Assembly (NCBI RefSeq): GCF_006175985.1
Contig: NZ_SRSH01000016.1
Coordinates: forward strand, 1 to 64,000
From: Methylotetracoccus oryzae
GTDB lineage: Bacteria; Pseudomonadota; Gammaproteobacteria; Methylococcales; Methylococcaceae
DNA length: 64,000 bases
Reading direction: 5' to 3'
Of the stretch, positions 6,932-15,685 are shown piece by piece. Position 1 is the first letter of the stretch, and each line of letters opens with the position of its first letter. A program made the translations under genes and the position numbers. A model generated the notes under the pieces. That model worked only from the letters and a program-made list of their open reading frames with translations. It was not told where the DNA came from and did not search any database.

Positions 6932-8820
6932 TGTTCGTCATCCTCGCTGGATTGCTGCCTCTGCCGGTATTGCCACGCGAACTTGCGCTTCAGCAAACCG
7001 GCAGGGTCGTCCGGAATGCGCCGCAGCCATTGCTCGTTGGCCTGCTGCGCTTCCTTACGCTGCATCGGGTCCGGTGCCGCAGAGGGGGGCCCGGCTTTGG
7101 GCTCGGCGTTTTCAGGTGCGCCGTCCGCCTGCGCCTCCTTCGACTGATCCGCCCCCTGCTCTTCCTGGGCGGAATCCGGTTCCCCGGGTTTCTTGGCCTC
7201 TTGCGGCGGTTGCTGGGACGAGCCGTCCTGACCCTTCTTCTGGTCTTTGGGCGGTGAGTTTTCGGCGGACTGCTGCTCCGGTTGGTTCTCGGGTTGTTCG
7301 CCCTGATCCCCGTCCTTTTGATCGGGCTGATCCTGTTTGTCTGAGTCCTGCTTTTCCGCATCCTGGCCCTCGTTCGAGCGCTTTTTCTCGGGCTGGCCAC
7401 TGTCCTGCGGATCCTTCCCGGACTCGGACTGCTTTTTCTGCTGCTGCTCCTTTTTCTTCAGCGCCTTTTCCAGCAGTTCCTTGTTGTATTTGGCATCCGC
7501 ATGCTGCGGATCGCGCTCCAGGACTTTCGTGTAGGCCGCGATCGCGTCCGGGTAGCGCTGCAGTTTCGCCAGTGTGTTGCCGCGGTTGTACCAGCCGTCG
7601 ACCGTGTCCACCCGCTGCAGGGTCTTCAGGGCGTCCTCGTACTTGCCGGCCCGGTATTGCGCGGCGGCGCGCCAGGCGTCGTCGCGGAACTGGCCCGCCG
7701 CCTCGTCGTATTGCTGCGCCTCGAAGGCCTTGGATGCGGCCAGGTCCGGCTTGGTCCACAGATCCCGCCATTCGAACGCGCTCGCCGGCCGGGGCAGCGG
7801 CAGCAGCAGCAACATTAGCGCCAGCAGGCCGCCGCGCCGAAACGCCAGCGCGCCCAGCGGCAGCAAGGCCAGGACCAGCCAGGGTCCGGTTTCGATCCAC
7901 TGTTCGATCCGGACCTGCGACTCGCCGGCTTCGGCCTGCGGGCCGCCGGGCCGCTCGAAGGACGCCAGCAGCCGCTCGATGTCGGACGGACTCGATGTGA
8001 CCTCGCGATAAAGCCCCCCGCCGGCCTGGGCGACCGCTCGCAGGCCCTCGGGGTCGAGCTTGGGTACCCGGATGTTGCCGGCGTCGTCCTTCCACAGTCC
8101 GCTGCGTCCGCGCGGCACGGGTCCGCCGCTTTCGGTGCCGATGCCGAGCACGGAAACGCGATAGCCCAGCCTCTTGAGGCGTTCGGCGGTCGCGACGGTC
8201 GGTGCGCGATCGACGTCTCCGGTCATCATCAGCACGTTGCCGCTGCGCAGTCCTGATTGCTGCAGCAAGCGGGCCGCGAGCTCCAGCGCGAGATCGGCCC
8301 GCTGGCCCTGGACCGGCGGCAGCGAGGTCGTCAACGCGCTGAGCTGCGACTGGATGGTCGCGGCGTCGTCGGTCAGCGGGGTGACCGTGAACGCATCTCC
8401 GGCATAGATGACCAGCGCCGTCTGGCCGTCGCGGCGCGCGCGCAGCAGGTCGGTGATCTTGTAGCGGGCGCGATCCAGCCGGCTCGGCTTCAGGTCGGTC
8501 GCGTCCATGGCGTAGGACAGGTCCAGCGCGACGACCAGCGCGTCGTCGCTGCGGAACACCGGCACCGGTAGGCGCTCCCAGACGGGCCCGGCCAGCGCGA
8601 GCAGCGCCAGCGTGCCGCCCAGTCCCGCCAGCGTGATGCCAAACGCTCGCCCGCCGCGGGCCGGTGTGCCGACCATAAGGTGCGGCAGCAGGGCGGGGTC
8701 GCACAGTTCGGAAAGATTGCCCGCCGCGCGTCGGTGCGAGGCCAGCCGCCACAGCAGCAATGCCAGCGGCAGGAAGCCGAGCAGCCACCACGGCCGCAGG
8801 AAATGAAATGCTTCGGTCAT
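6928..8820 (-). CDS. batB: BatB-BatC fusion: VWA domain and TPR protein
   Basis: This 630-residue protein begins with two hydrophobic helices and a von Willebrand A domain (MIDAS-like D-L-S-Y-A at about residue 100). A membrane helix near 330 follows, then TPR repeats (DGWYNRGNTLAKL... at about 420-480). The tail is long, very polar and K/Q/E/D-rich, and ends in basic WQYRQRQQ. It corresponds to BatB joined to BatC, a known arrangement. The MIDAS reads D-x-S-Y-A rather than D-x-S-x-S, so metal binding may be altered. I start at the ATG 8820 (MTEAFHF), which overlaps the batA stop as ATGA; the upstream extension to 8883 reads back into batA. Confidence 0.88.
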   Translation of the reverse strand: MTEAFHFLRPWWLLGFLPLALLLWRLASHRRAAGNLSELCDPALLPHLMVGTPARGGRAFGITLAGLGGTLALLALAGPVWERLPVPVFRSDDALVVALDLSYAMDATDLKPSRLDRARYKITDLLRARRDGQTALVIYAGDAFTVTPLTDDAATIQSQLSALTTSLPPVQGQRADLALELAARLLQQSGLRSGNVLMMTGDVDRAPTVATAERLKRLGYRVSVLGIGTESGGPVPRGRSGLWKDDAGNIRVPKLDPEGLRAVAQAGGGLYREVTSSPSDIERLLASFERPGGPQAEAGESQVRIEQWIETGPWLVLALLPLGALAFRRGGLLALMLLLLPLPRPASAFEWRDLWTKPDLAASKAFEAQQYDEAAGQFRDDAWRAAAQYRAGKYEDALKTLQRVDTVDGWYNRGNTLAKLQRYPDAIAAYTKVLERDPQHADAKYNKELLEKALKKKEQQQKKQSESGKDPQDSGQPEKKRSNEGQDAEKQDSDKQDQPDQKDGDQGEQPENQPEQQSAENSPPKDQKKGQDGSSQQPPQEAKKPGEPDSAQEEQGADQSKEAQADGAPENAEPKAGPPSAAPDPMQRKEAQQANEQWLRRIPDDPAGLLKRKFAWQYRQRQQSSEDDEQ

Positions 8821-9797
8821 CGCTTCACCAGTGCCTGGACCAGCAGGCCCGCGGCCAGCAACAGGGCGGCGCCGAGCGGCCACGGGAACAGTTCGGTGAA
8901 CGGGCGGTAGAACAGGTGCTCCTTCTCGACCGGTTCGAGCTGGTCCAGCACCGAGTAGATCGTCGCCAGCTCCTCGGTGTCCCGCGCGCGGAAATAGCGC
9001 CCGCCGGTCTTGTCGGCCAAGGCCCGCATCGTGTCCTCGTCGAGATCCTGGGACGGATTCACTTCCCGGGTGCCGAACAGACCGCTGACCAGCATACGGT
9101 CTGCGCCGACGCCGATCGTGTAGATCTTCAACTGCTCGCGGCTGGCGAGTTCCGCTGCCTGCAGTGGGGTCACGGCCCCGGCCGTGTTCGCGCCGTCGCT
9201 GAGCAGGATCAGCACGCGCTGGTGCTCGGGATTCTGCCGCAGGCGCTTGACCGCGAGCCCGATCGCATCGCCGATCGCGGTCTTGTCGCCAGCCAGCCCG
9301 ATCACGGATTCGTCGAGCAGGGTGCGGACGGTCTTGCGATCGAAGGTCAGCGGCGCCTGCAGATAGGCCCGCTCGCCGAACAGGATCAGGCCGATGCGGT
9401 CCCCGGCGCGGCGCTCGATGAATTCGCCGGCCACCGCCTTCGTCGCAGTCAGTCGGTCGACCGGGCGTCCCGCCAGCACGAAATCCTCCATCTCCATACT
9501 GCCCGACAGATCGACGGCCAGCAGCAGATCGCGGCCGCTGACGGTCTGCTCAATCGGTTCGCCCAGCCATTGCGGACGCGCTGCCGCGGTGACCAGCAGC
9601 AGCCAGGCGAGCCAGGCCAGCGCCAGTCGCGCGATCGGGTTACGCGGTGCGGCTGCAGTGCCCCGCTGCGGCAGTTCATCGAGGAAGGGCACGCGCAGCG
9701 CGGCACCGGACGGATCCCCGGCCGGCGGCAGCACCAGGCCCAGCAGCCACGGTGCGGGCAGGATCAGGAAAAGCCAGGGCCAGACGAACTGCAACAT
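8817..9797 (-). CDS. batA: BatA family VWA protein
   Basis: A 326-residue inner-membrane protein: N-terminal hydrophobic helices (residues 1-25 and 55-75), a VWA domain with an intact MIDAS (AVDLSGSMEME, then the threonine and aspartate loops near SDGANTAG), and a C-terminal helix at about 305-325. VWA proteins of this operon are thought to assemble protein complexes with a MoxR AAA+ ATPase. The gene lies six bases after the DUF4381 gene and overlaps batB. The MIDAS is complete here, unlike in the BatB partner. Confidence 0.9.
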   Translation of the reverse strand: MLQFVWPWLFLILPAPWLLGLVLPPAGDPSGAALRVPFLDELPQRGTAAAPRNPIARLALAWLAWLLLVTAAARPQWLGEPIEQTVSGRDLLLAVDLSGSMEMEDFVLAGRPVDRLTATKAVAGEFIERRAGDRIGLILFGERAYLQAPLTFDRKTVRTLLDESVIGLAGDKTAIGDAIGLAVKRLRQNPEHQRVLILLSDGANTAGAVTPLQAAELASREQLKIYTIGVGADRMLVSGLFGTREVNPSQDLDEDTMRALADKTGGRYFRARDTEELATIYSVLDQLEPVEKEHLFYRPFTELFPWPLGAALLLAAGLLVQALVKR

Positions 9798-9803
9798 CGG
9801 GGT

Positions 9804-10283
9804 TCAGCGGCGCGTTTCGATCTTGGTCAGCCAGTCGCGGCACAGCGCGAACAGCGCGTCGAGGTCGGCGCTGCCAATGTCCGGCCTATACGGAGCGTCG
9901 AGCAGCGCGCGGCCCGGCCCGTCGGTGAAGCCGCTGTCGCACAGTGCCCGATCGAGCCACTGCAGCCAGGCCCGGCCTTGCAGGGGCGCGACCTCGGTCC
10001 GCGGATGCACGCTCAGGGCCACCCGTCGCAGCAGGATCGACAGTCGCTGCGCCTTCAGCGATGCGCTCAGGTCGGCATCGCGCTCCAGGGCCGCCAGTTC
10101 GCTCAACGCGATCCGCTGGATCGCGCCGCGGCGGCGCCGGCGCCGATAAAGCCACAGTGCCGCAAACGCCAATCCGGCGATGAGCAAAGGCGCGAGCCAC
10201 CAGCCGGGCGGCGGCGGCCACCAGCCGATGGCGGGCGGCAGGTGGATATCGCGCAGCGGCAGCAGGTCTGCGATGCCGTTCAT
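9804..10283 (-). CDS. DUF4381 family membrane protein
   Basis: 159 residues with a Trp/Pro-rich N-terminus (GWWPPPPGWWLAP), one transmembrane helix at about 28-45, a cluster of arginines as stop-transfer signal, and a helical cytoplasmic domain. This is the standard DUF4381 layout, found between the DUF58 and BatA genes in proteobacterial Bat operons. It is probably an accessory membrane subunit. Its ATG overlaps the stop of the DUF58 gene by four bases. Confidence 0.85.
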   Translation of the reverse strand: MNGIADLLPLRDIHLPPAIGWWPPPPGWWLAPLLIAGLAFAALWLYRRRRRRGAIQRIALSELAALERDADLSASLKAQRLSILLRRVALSVHPRTEVAPLQGRAWLQWLDRALCDSGFTDGPGRALLDAPYRPDIGSADLDALFALCRDWLTKIETRR

Positions 10284-11254
10284 AGGTGACGGTGGTCGGC
10301 GGCCATGCCGCGCTGCAGGGTGCGCAGCGGATCCTCGTCGGTCGCGCAGACGATCACGCGCATCCGGTTGCCGCGAGCAAACGACTGCAGCCGCTGCAGA
10401 CGGTCTTCGAAGCGCCGGCGGTGCTCGCGCGCGGCGTCCGGGCTGAAGTTTACCGACCGCTCGTTGAAACCGTCGCTGAAGCGGTAGCGGCCGCTGCTGG
10501 GCACTGATCGCTCCAGTGGATCGTAGACCGCGATCAGCACCGCTTCCCCGTGGCGGCGCAGCCGGGAGAGGCGTGTTGCGATGCCGTCGTCGAAGCCGCG
10601 AAAGTCGCTGAACAGGAACATCAGTGAACCGGTGCGCGCATGCCGCTCCATGCCTCCGATGGCCTCTTCGAGCCCGGCCGGCTCGGCGCCGGCGGGGCCG
10701 AGACCGGGGACCGCGTCGGCGAGGTGCTGCAGCAGGTTCAGCACCGAGCGGCGGTGCTGCTCGGGCTTGACCTCGGCGCGGGCGTGCTCGGAAAAGACCA
10801 GGCCGCCGACGCGATCACCGTGATGATGGGCGCTCCAGGCGATCAGCGCGGCCAGGCGGGCGGCGGTCACGAACTTGAACTCGTGGCGTGTGCCGAAGAA
10901 CATGCCGGCGCGGCCGTCGACCGCGAGCAGCACCGGGCGCTCGCGCTCCTCGCGAAACAGTTTGGTGTGCACGCGGCCGGTGCGGGCCGTCACCCGCCAG
11001 TCGAGGCTGCGCACATCGTCGCCGGCGATGTACGGACGGGATTCCGCGAACTCCATGCCGCGGCCCTTGAAACGCGACAGGTACTGGCCGCTCTGGATGG
11101 CGCGAGCCATTGCGCGGTGCAGCGGGACGGCGGCCGACGGCGCCGACAGCCGGACCAGCGTGTCGAGCCGCGGGCGCACGCGGTCGTCGCTGGGCAATGC
11201 CGACGCGGAGGGTGTGCCGGCGATTCCGGAGGGAGGGGCGGTGCCTGGGCGCAT
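10280..11254 (-). CDS. DUF58 domain protein of the Bat operon
   Basis: 324 residues. The DUF58 hallmark lies at about 65-110: G-M-E-F-A-E-S-R-P-Y-I-A-G-D-D-V-R-S-L-D, then a W-R-V-T-A-R-T-G block and K-L-F-R-E-E-R-E. A VWA-like fold follows. DUF58 proteins are usual partners of MoxR ATPases. Here it is the first gene of the Bat operon, 21 bases after the hemW stop, and no moxR is present anywhere in the window. The ATPase must be encoded elsewhere or be missing. Confidence 0.87.
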   Translation of the reverse strand: MRPGTAPPSGIAGTPSASALPSDDRVRPRLDTLVRLSAPSAAVPLHRAMARAIQSGQYLSRFKGRGMEFAESRPYIAGDDVRSLDWRVTARTGRVHTKLFREERERPVLLAVDGRAGMFFGTRHEFKFVTAARLAALIAWSAHHHGDRVGGLVFSEHARAEVKPEQHRRSVLNLLQHLADAVPGLGPAGAEPAGLEEAIGGMERHARTGSLMFLFSDFRGFDDGIATRLSRLRRHGEAVLIAVYDPLERSVPSSGRYRFSDGFNERSVNFSPDAAREHRRRFEDRLQRLQSFARGNRMRVIVCATDEDPLRTLQRGMAADHRHL

Positions 11255-11275
11255 GACGATCGCTGGTGTGTACGG

Positions 11276-12424
11276 TCAGTGAACGAAACGGCCTAGCACG
11301 TCGGTCAGGAATAGCCAGCCGCGCTCGGAACAGCGGATCGCGCCGCCGTCGCGTTCCAGCAGCCCGTCGCCGAGGCAACCCGACAGGGAAGGCTCCAGCG
11401 CGCTCAGCGGCAGGCCGGTACGGCGCGGGAAGTCGCTCTCGGAAAAGCCTTCGCGTACGCGCAGGGCGTTCATCAGGAATTCCAGCGGCCGCTCGTCATG
11501 CCCGATCTCGTGCTCGAGGGTGACGGGTTCCACACCGGAGCGGAGCCCGAGGTAGGCGTCGGGGCTGCGGACCTTGCTGGTCCGGAGCAGCCTGTCGCCG
11601 GCGCCGTCGGTGATCTTGCCGTGGGCCCCGGCGCCGATGCCGAGATAGTCGCCGAAGGTCCAGTAGTTCAGGTTGTGCCGGCACTGGCGCCCGTCGCGGG
11701 CATAGGCAGAGACTTCGTATTGGCGGTAGCCGCTGAAGGCCAGCGCCTCCTGGCATTGCTGCTGAATCTGCCAGGCCGTATCGTCGTCGGGCAGGACCGG
11801 TGGCTGCTTGAAGAAGGCCGTGCCCGGCTCCAGCGTCAGCTGATACCACGAGATGTGCTCGGGGCTGAGCTCGATGGCGGTCGTCACGTCGGTCAGCGCC
11901 GCCTCCACGTCCTGGTCCGGCAGGCTGAACATCAGGTCGAGGTTGAGGTTGTCGAAACCGGCCGCGCGCGCGACGTCGACCGCACGCAGCGCCTCGCCGC
12001 CGTCATGCACGCGGCCGAGGGCGTGCAACATGCGATCGTCGAAACTCTGGATGCCGATCGACAGCCGGTTGATCCCGGCGGTGCGAAAGCCCTTGAACTT
12101 GTCCATCTCGAAAGTGCCGGGGTTGGCCTCGAGCGTGATTTCGGCGGTGCCGGCCAGTGTTGCGCGCTCGTCGATCCCCCGCAGCAGCCGATCGATCGCT
12201 GCGGGCTCGAACAGGCTTGGTGTGCCGCCGCCGATGAACACGGTTTCGATGGTGCGTCCGGCGACCCGCTCCAGTTCCCGGTCGAGATCGGACAACAAGG
12301 CTGTGACATAATCGGCCTCCGGCAGTGCCGCCGGCCGGCCGTGCGAGTTGAAATCACAGTACGGACACTTGCGCAGACACCACGGGATATGGATGTACAG
12401 GCTGAGCGGCGGGTTGCTGAGCAT
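11276..12424 (-). CDS. hemW: HemW, radical SAM heme chaperone
   Basis: 382 residues, the standard length. The radical SAM cluster motif is C-L-R-K-C-P-Y-C at about residues 16-23 (CxxxCxxC). Family motifs follow: IETVFIGGGTPS, EANPGT, GINRLSIGIQSF, and a C-terminal HemN-type winged-helix domain. HemW binds heme and inserts it into respiratory enzymes. It was long annotated as an oxygen-independent coproporphyrinogen oxidase, but the CxxxCxxC motif lacks the extra cysteine (CxxxCxxCxC) of true HemN. It leads the minus-strand cluster that continues into the Bat genes and is divergent from the ABC exporter. Confidence 0.93.
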   Translation of the reverse strand: MLSNPPLSLYIHIPWCLRKCPYCDFNSHGRPAALPEADYVTALLSDLDRELERVAGRTIETVFIGGGTPSLFEPAAIDRLLRGIDERATLAGTAEITLEANPGTFEMDKFKGFRTAGINRLSIGIQSFDDRMLHALGRVHDGGEALRAVDVARAAGFDNLNLDLMFSLPDQDVEAALTDVTTAIELSPEHISWYQLTLEPGTAFFKQPPVLPDDDTAWQIQQQCQEALAFSGYRQYEVSAYARDGRQCRHNLNYWTFGDYLGIGAGAHGKITDGAGDRLLRTSKVRSPDAYLGLRSGVEPVTLEHEIGHDERPLEFLMNALRVREGFSESDFPRRTGLPLSALEPSLSGCLGDGLLERDGGAIRCSERGWLFLTDVLGRFVH

Positions 12425-12539
12425 CGAGTCGCGGCAGGGGACATGGAGGCCCGCAAGCTTAACAGATCACCGGCATCGGCGCGGTCTTGCCGACGCCGTC
12501 CCCCGCGGCTGCACCTCGCGGCCGAATGCCTTATTCCCT

Positions 12540-12567
12540 TTGTTTTTGTGGATCGTTTTTGTATCTT
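12540..12567 (+). promoter_or_regulatory. Candidate sigma-70 promoter of the Gld-like exporter
   Basis: A -35 like TTGTTT (12540-12545) and a -10 like TATCTT (12562-12567) are separated by 16 bases in an unusually T-rich patch. Transcription would start only a few bases before the ATG at 12577, where no Shine-Dalgarno sequence is visible. The mRNA may therefore be nearly leaderless. Confidence 0.4.
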
Positions 12568-12576
12568 ACGCGCGCC

Positions 12577-13524
12577 ATGACCAACCTAGTTCAAGTCGAA
12601 CAGCTATACCGTTACTACGGGGATCACTGCGCCGTCCAGGATGTCACGTTCACGCTGGAAAAGGGCGAGATCCTGGGTTTTCTCGGTCCGAACGGGGCCG
12701 GCAAGACCTCGACCATGCAGATGATCTGCGGGAATCTCGCGCCCACCTCCGGGCAGATCGTCATCAACGGCGTTGACCTGCTGGACCAGCCCAAGGAGGC
12801 CAAGCGCGCACTGGGCTACCTGCCGGAAATACCGCCCGTCTATCGCGAACTGACGGTGGACGAATACCTGAATTACTGCGGACGGCTCCATGGGCTGCCG
12901 CGCGAGCGGTTGAGCCGCGCCTGCGCCCAGGCCAAGGAGCGCTGCGGCCTCGAAGACGTGGGTGCGCGGCTGATCGGCAACCTGTCGAAGGGCTATCAGC
13001 AGCGCGTCGGCATCGCGCAGGCCATTCTGCACACGCCGGCCGTCATCATCCTCGACGAACCGACCGTGGGCCTCGACCCGATCCAGATCCGCGAGATCCG
13101 CGAGCTGATCGCCGAACTGGGCAAGGAGCACGGGATCATCCTGTCGACCCATATCCTGTCCGAGGTGCAGGAGTCCTGCACCCACGTGCAAATCATCCAC
13201 CGCGGGCGCCTGGTGCTGAAGGACACCATCGAGGGCCTGGAGCTGCAGATGCGCGCGTCCAGCCTGCTGCTGACGACCCGCCGCGCCGTCGATGCGGACC
13301 GCCTGCGCGCCGTCGCCGGGGTGCAGTCGGTGGAATCAGTGGAGGACAACGTCTGGCGCATCTTCCACGACAAGGGCACGACACCGGCCGCGGCGATTGC
13401 CGAAGTGGTCGTGACCGGCGGCTGGGGGCTGCTGGAACTGACGCCTGAGCGGCGCTCGCTCGAAGAGGTGTTCATCGACATGACGCAGACCGGCGCCGCC
13501 GGTGTAGGGGAGGACGCGACGTGA
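12577..13524 (+). CDS. ABC transporter ATPase, GldA-like
   Basis: A 315-residue ABC ATPase: Walker A G-P-N-G-A-G-K-T, signature L-S-K-G-Y-Q-Q-R, Walker B VIILDEP and an H-loop in LSTHIL. A C-terminal extension of about 90 residues follows, as in GldA, NosF and other ABC-2 exporters. It is the first gene of a four-gene operon with a permease, a GldG-like protein and a DUF4340 protein. I use the ATG at 12577, since the longer frame from 12487 adds only a non-homologous leader. The substrate is not known; in Bacteroidota the Gld homologues support gliding, but nothing here suggests motility. Confidence 0.85.
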   Translation: MTNLVQVEQLYRYYGDHCAVQDVTFTLEKGEILGFLGPNGAGKTSTMQMICGNLAPTSGQIVINGVDLLDQPKEAKRALGYLPEIPPVYRELTVDEYLNYCGRLHGLPRERLSRACAQAKERCGLEDVGARLIGNLSKGYQQRVGIAQAILHTPAVIILDEPTVGLDPIQIREIRELIAELGKEHGIILSTHILSEVQESCTHVQIIHRGRLVLKDTIEGLELQMRASSLLLTTRRAVDADRLRAVAGVQSVESVEDNVWRIFHDKGTTPAAAIAEVVVTGGWGLLELTPERRSLEEVFIDMTQTGAAGVGEDAT

Positions 13525-14276
13525 TGGCCTTGACGATAGCCGGGCGTGAACTGCGGACGATGTTCCTGTCGCCGCTCGCCTGGTCGATACTCGCCGTGAT
13601 CCAGATCATTCTCGCCTACATGTTCCTGGCGCAGATCGACTGGTTCCTGATGATGCAGCCGCGGATGGCGGGCATGGAGGATGCGCCGGGCGTCACCGAT
13701 CTGATCGTGGCGCCGCTGTTCGGCAACGCCGGCGTGATCCTGCTGCTGGTGACGCCCTTGCTGACGATGCGGCTGATCAGCGAGGAGCGCCGCAACCGGA
13801 CGCTGAGCCTGCTGTTCACCGCACCGGTTTCGATGACCGAGATCGTGCTCGGCAAATATCTGGGCGTGTTCGGCTTTCTGATGATCATGGTCGTCATGAT
13901 CGCGCTGATGCCGCTGTCGCTGCTGGCCGGTGGCGGGCTGGACGGCGGCAAGCTGGCCGCCTGCGTGCTCGGCCTGGTCTTGTTGCTGGGCGGTTTCGCC
14001 GCCCTGGGACTGTACATCTCGGCCCTCGCGAATCAGCCGACGGTAGCGGCGGTCAGTACGTTCGGCGCGCTGCTGCTGTTGTGGATCGTCGACTGGAGCG
14101 GGAATGCGGTGCAATCGGCCAGCGGCGCGCTGGAATACGTGTCGATGCTGCGACACTACGAGAATCTGCTGAAGGGGTTGGTCAACACCAGCGACCTGAT
14201 CTATTTCGTACTGTTCATCGCGACTTTCCTGGTTCTGAGCGTGCATCGCCTGGATAACGACCGCCTGCAACAATGA
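13521..14276 (+). CDS. ABC-2 type permease, GldF-like
   Basis: 251 residues with about six transmembrane helices and the ABC-2 permease signature around residues 75-105 (EERRNRTLSLLFTAPVS followed by a GKYLG helix). The start region GTGATG overlaps the stop of the ATPase gene, so either codon could initiate; coupling is likely. It forms the membrane channel with the preceding ATPase. Confidence 0.85.
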   Translation: MMALTIAGRELRTMFLSPLAWSILAVIQIILAYMFLAQIDWFLMMQPRMAGMEDAPGVTDLIVAPLFGNAGVILLLVTPLLTMRLISEERRNRTLSLLFTAPVSMTEIVLGKYLGVFGFLMIMVVMIALMPLSLLAGGGLDGGKLAACVLGLVLLLGGFAALGLYISALANQPTVAAVSTFGALLLLWIVDWSGNAVQSASGALEYVSMLRHYENLLKGLVNTSDLIYFVLFIATFLVLSVHRLDNDRLQQ

Positions 14277-15682
14277 AAATCAGCCGTAAGCTCCATACCG
14301 AGATTCGCCTGCAGAATCTCGCGTTCAGCCTGTTGTTCCTCGCCGTCGTCGGCCTGCTCGCCTGGCTCAGCACGCGTTATTCGACCCAGTTCGACTGGAC
14401 GGCCGGCGGTCGTCACACGCTGTCGGAGGCCAGCCGCAAGGTGCTGGACCTGATCGACGGGCCGGTCAAGATCACCGCCTACGCGCGCGAAAACCGGCAA
14501 CTGCGCGAACAGATCGACGACCAGATCGGCCGCTTCGTGCGCGCCAAGCCATCGCTCTCGCTGCAGTTCGTGAATCCGGACACGCAGCCGGACAAGATTC
14601 GCGAACTCGGCATCACGACCGATGGCGAACTGTTCGTCGAATACCAGGGGCGCAGCGAGAAGCTGCCGCAAGCCACCGAAACCGCCCTGACCAATGCGCT
14701 GCAACGTCTTGCGCTGGCGAAGGACCAACACGTCGTGGTGCTCGAAGGACACGGCGACCGTTCCATCGTGGGGCGGGCCAATCACGACCTGAGTCAGTTT
14801 TCGGAAGAGCTCGGGCGCAAGGGCATCACGCTGTCGGCGCTGAATCTGGCTGTCACGCCGGCGATTCCGGACAACACCTCGGTGCTGGTAATTGCCGGGC
14901 CGAAGACCAACCTGCTGCCGGGTGAGGTCACGCTGATCCAGAACTACGTGAACGCCGGCGGCAATCTGCTGTGGCTGGCCGATCCGGGTGAGCTGCACGG
15001 TCTGGCGCCGCTGGCACAGCAACTCGGCATCAAGTTCCTGCCGGGCGTCGTCGTCGATGCGTCCACGCAGCTGTTCGGCATCGCCGACCCGACCTTCGCG
15101 CTGGTGGCAGAGTATCCGCCGCACGCGATCACGACCCAGTTCCAGAACGTCACGATGTTCCCGGCGTCCGCGGCGATTGAAAAGCCCGACGCGCCCGGCG
15201 CTCCCTTCGAGGGCGAGGCGTTCCTGAGCACGCTGGCGCGTTCGTGGACGGAGACCGGTAAGATCGAGGGCAAGATCCAGTTCGATGCCAACCAGGGCGA
15301 AAAGCAGGGGCCGCTGGCCATCGCTTACGCGCTGACCCGCTCCGTGCCGAAACCCGAGGCGCCGAAGCCGGCCAAGCCCGATGCGAAGCCGGAGGACGCC
15401 GCGAAGCCGAAGCTGCAACGCATCGTCGTGGTCGGCGATGGGGATTTCCTGACCAATGCGTACCTCGGCGAGGGGGGTAACCTGGAACTCGGCATGAACA
15501 TGATTCACTGGCTAGCGCAGAACGATCAGTTCATCAACATTCCGGCGCGCACGGCGCCCGACGCCGCACTGAACCTGCCCCAGACGGCCCTCGGCGTGAT
15601 CGCCGTCGGTTTCCTGATCGTGCTACCGCTGGCGCTGATCGGCGCCGGGGCTTTCGTGTGGTTTCAGCGGCGGAGAAGCTGA
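14273..15682 (+). CDS. GldG-like ABC transporter auxiliary protein
   Basis: 469 residues. A transmembrane helix at about 17-35 is followed by an extracytoplasmic region with the GldG/IFT52-like fold (L-S-E-A-S-R-K-V-L near residue 45, VLEGHGDRSI, LVIAGPKTNL) and a second membrane helix at about 440-462. A P/K/A-rich linker lies near residue 360. Proteins of this type pair with GldA/GldF-like exporters and probably present substrate at the periplasmic face. The ATG overlaps the permease stop by four bases. Confidence 0.82.
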   Translation: MKISRKLHTEIRLQNLAFSLLFLAVVGLLAWLSTRYSTQFDWTAGGRHTLSEASRKVLDLIDGPVKITAYARENRQLREQIDDQIGRFVRAKPSLSLQFVNPDTQPDKIRELGITTDGELFVEYQGRSEKLPQATETALTNALQRLALAKDQHVVVLEGHGDRSIVGRANHDLSQFSEELGRKGITLSALNLAVTPAIPDNTSVLVIAGPKTNLLPGEVTLIQNYVNAGGNLLWLADPGELHGLAPLAQQLGIKFLPGVVVDASTQLFGIADPTFALVAEYPPHAITTQFQNVTMFPASAAIEKPDAPGAPFEGEAFLSTLARSWTETGKIEGKIQFDANQGEKQGPLAIAYALTRSVPKPEAPKPAKPDAKPEDAAKPKLQRIVVVGDGDFLTNAYLGEGGNLELGMNMIHWLAQNDQFINIPARTAPDAALNLPQTALGVIAVGFLIVLPLALIGAGAFVWFQRRRS

Positions 15683-15685
15683 TCG

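Noticed and set aside
7000-7480. K/Q/E/D-rich low-complexity stretch considered as a separate repeat element
   Set aside because: It is the in-frame disordered tail of the BatB-BatC protein and shows no exact tandem DNA repeats.
6515-8000. Long plus-strand open frames of up to 480 codons opposite batD and batB
   Set aside because: They are antisense shadows produced by high GC content; their products are low-complexity Arg/Pro/Ala strings with no family resemblance, while the minus-strand frames encode clear Bat proteins.
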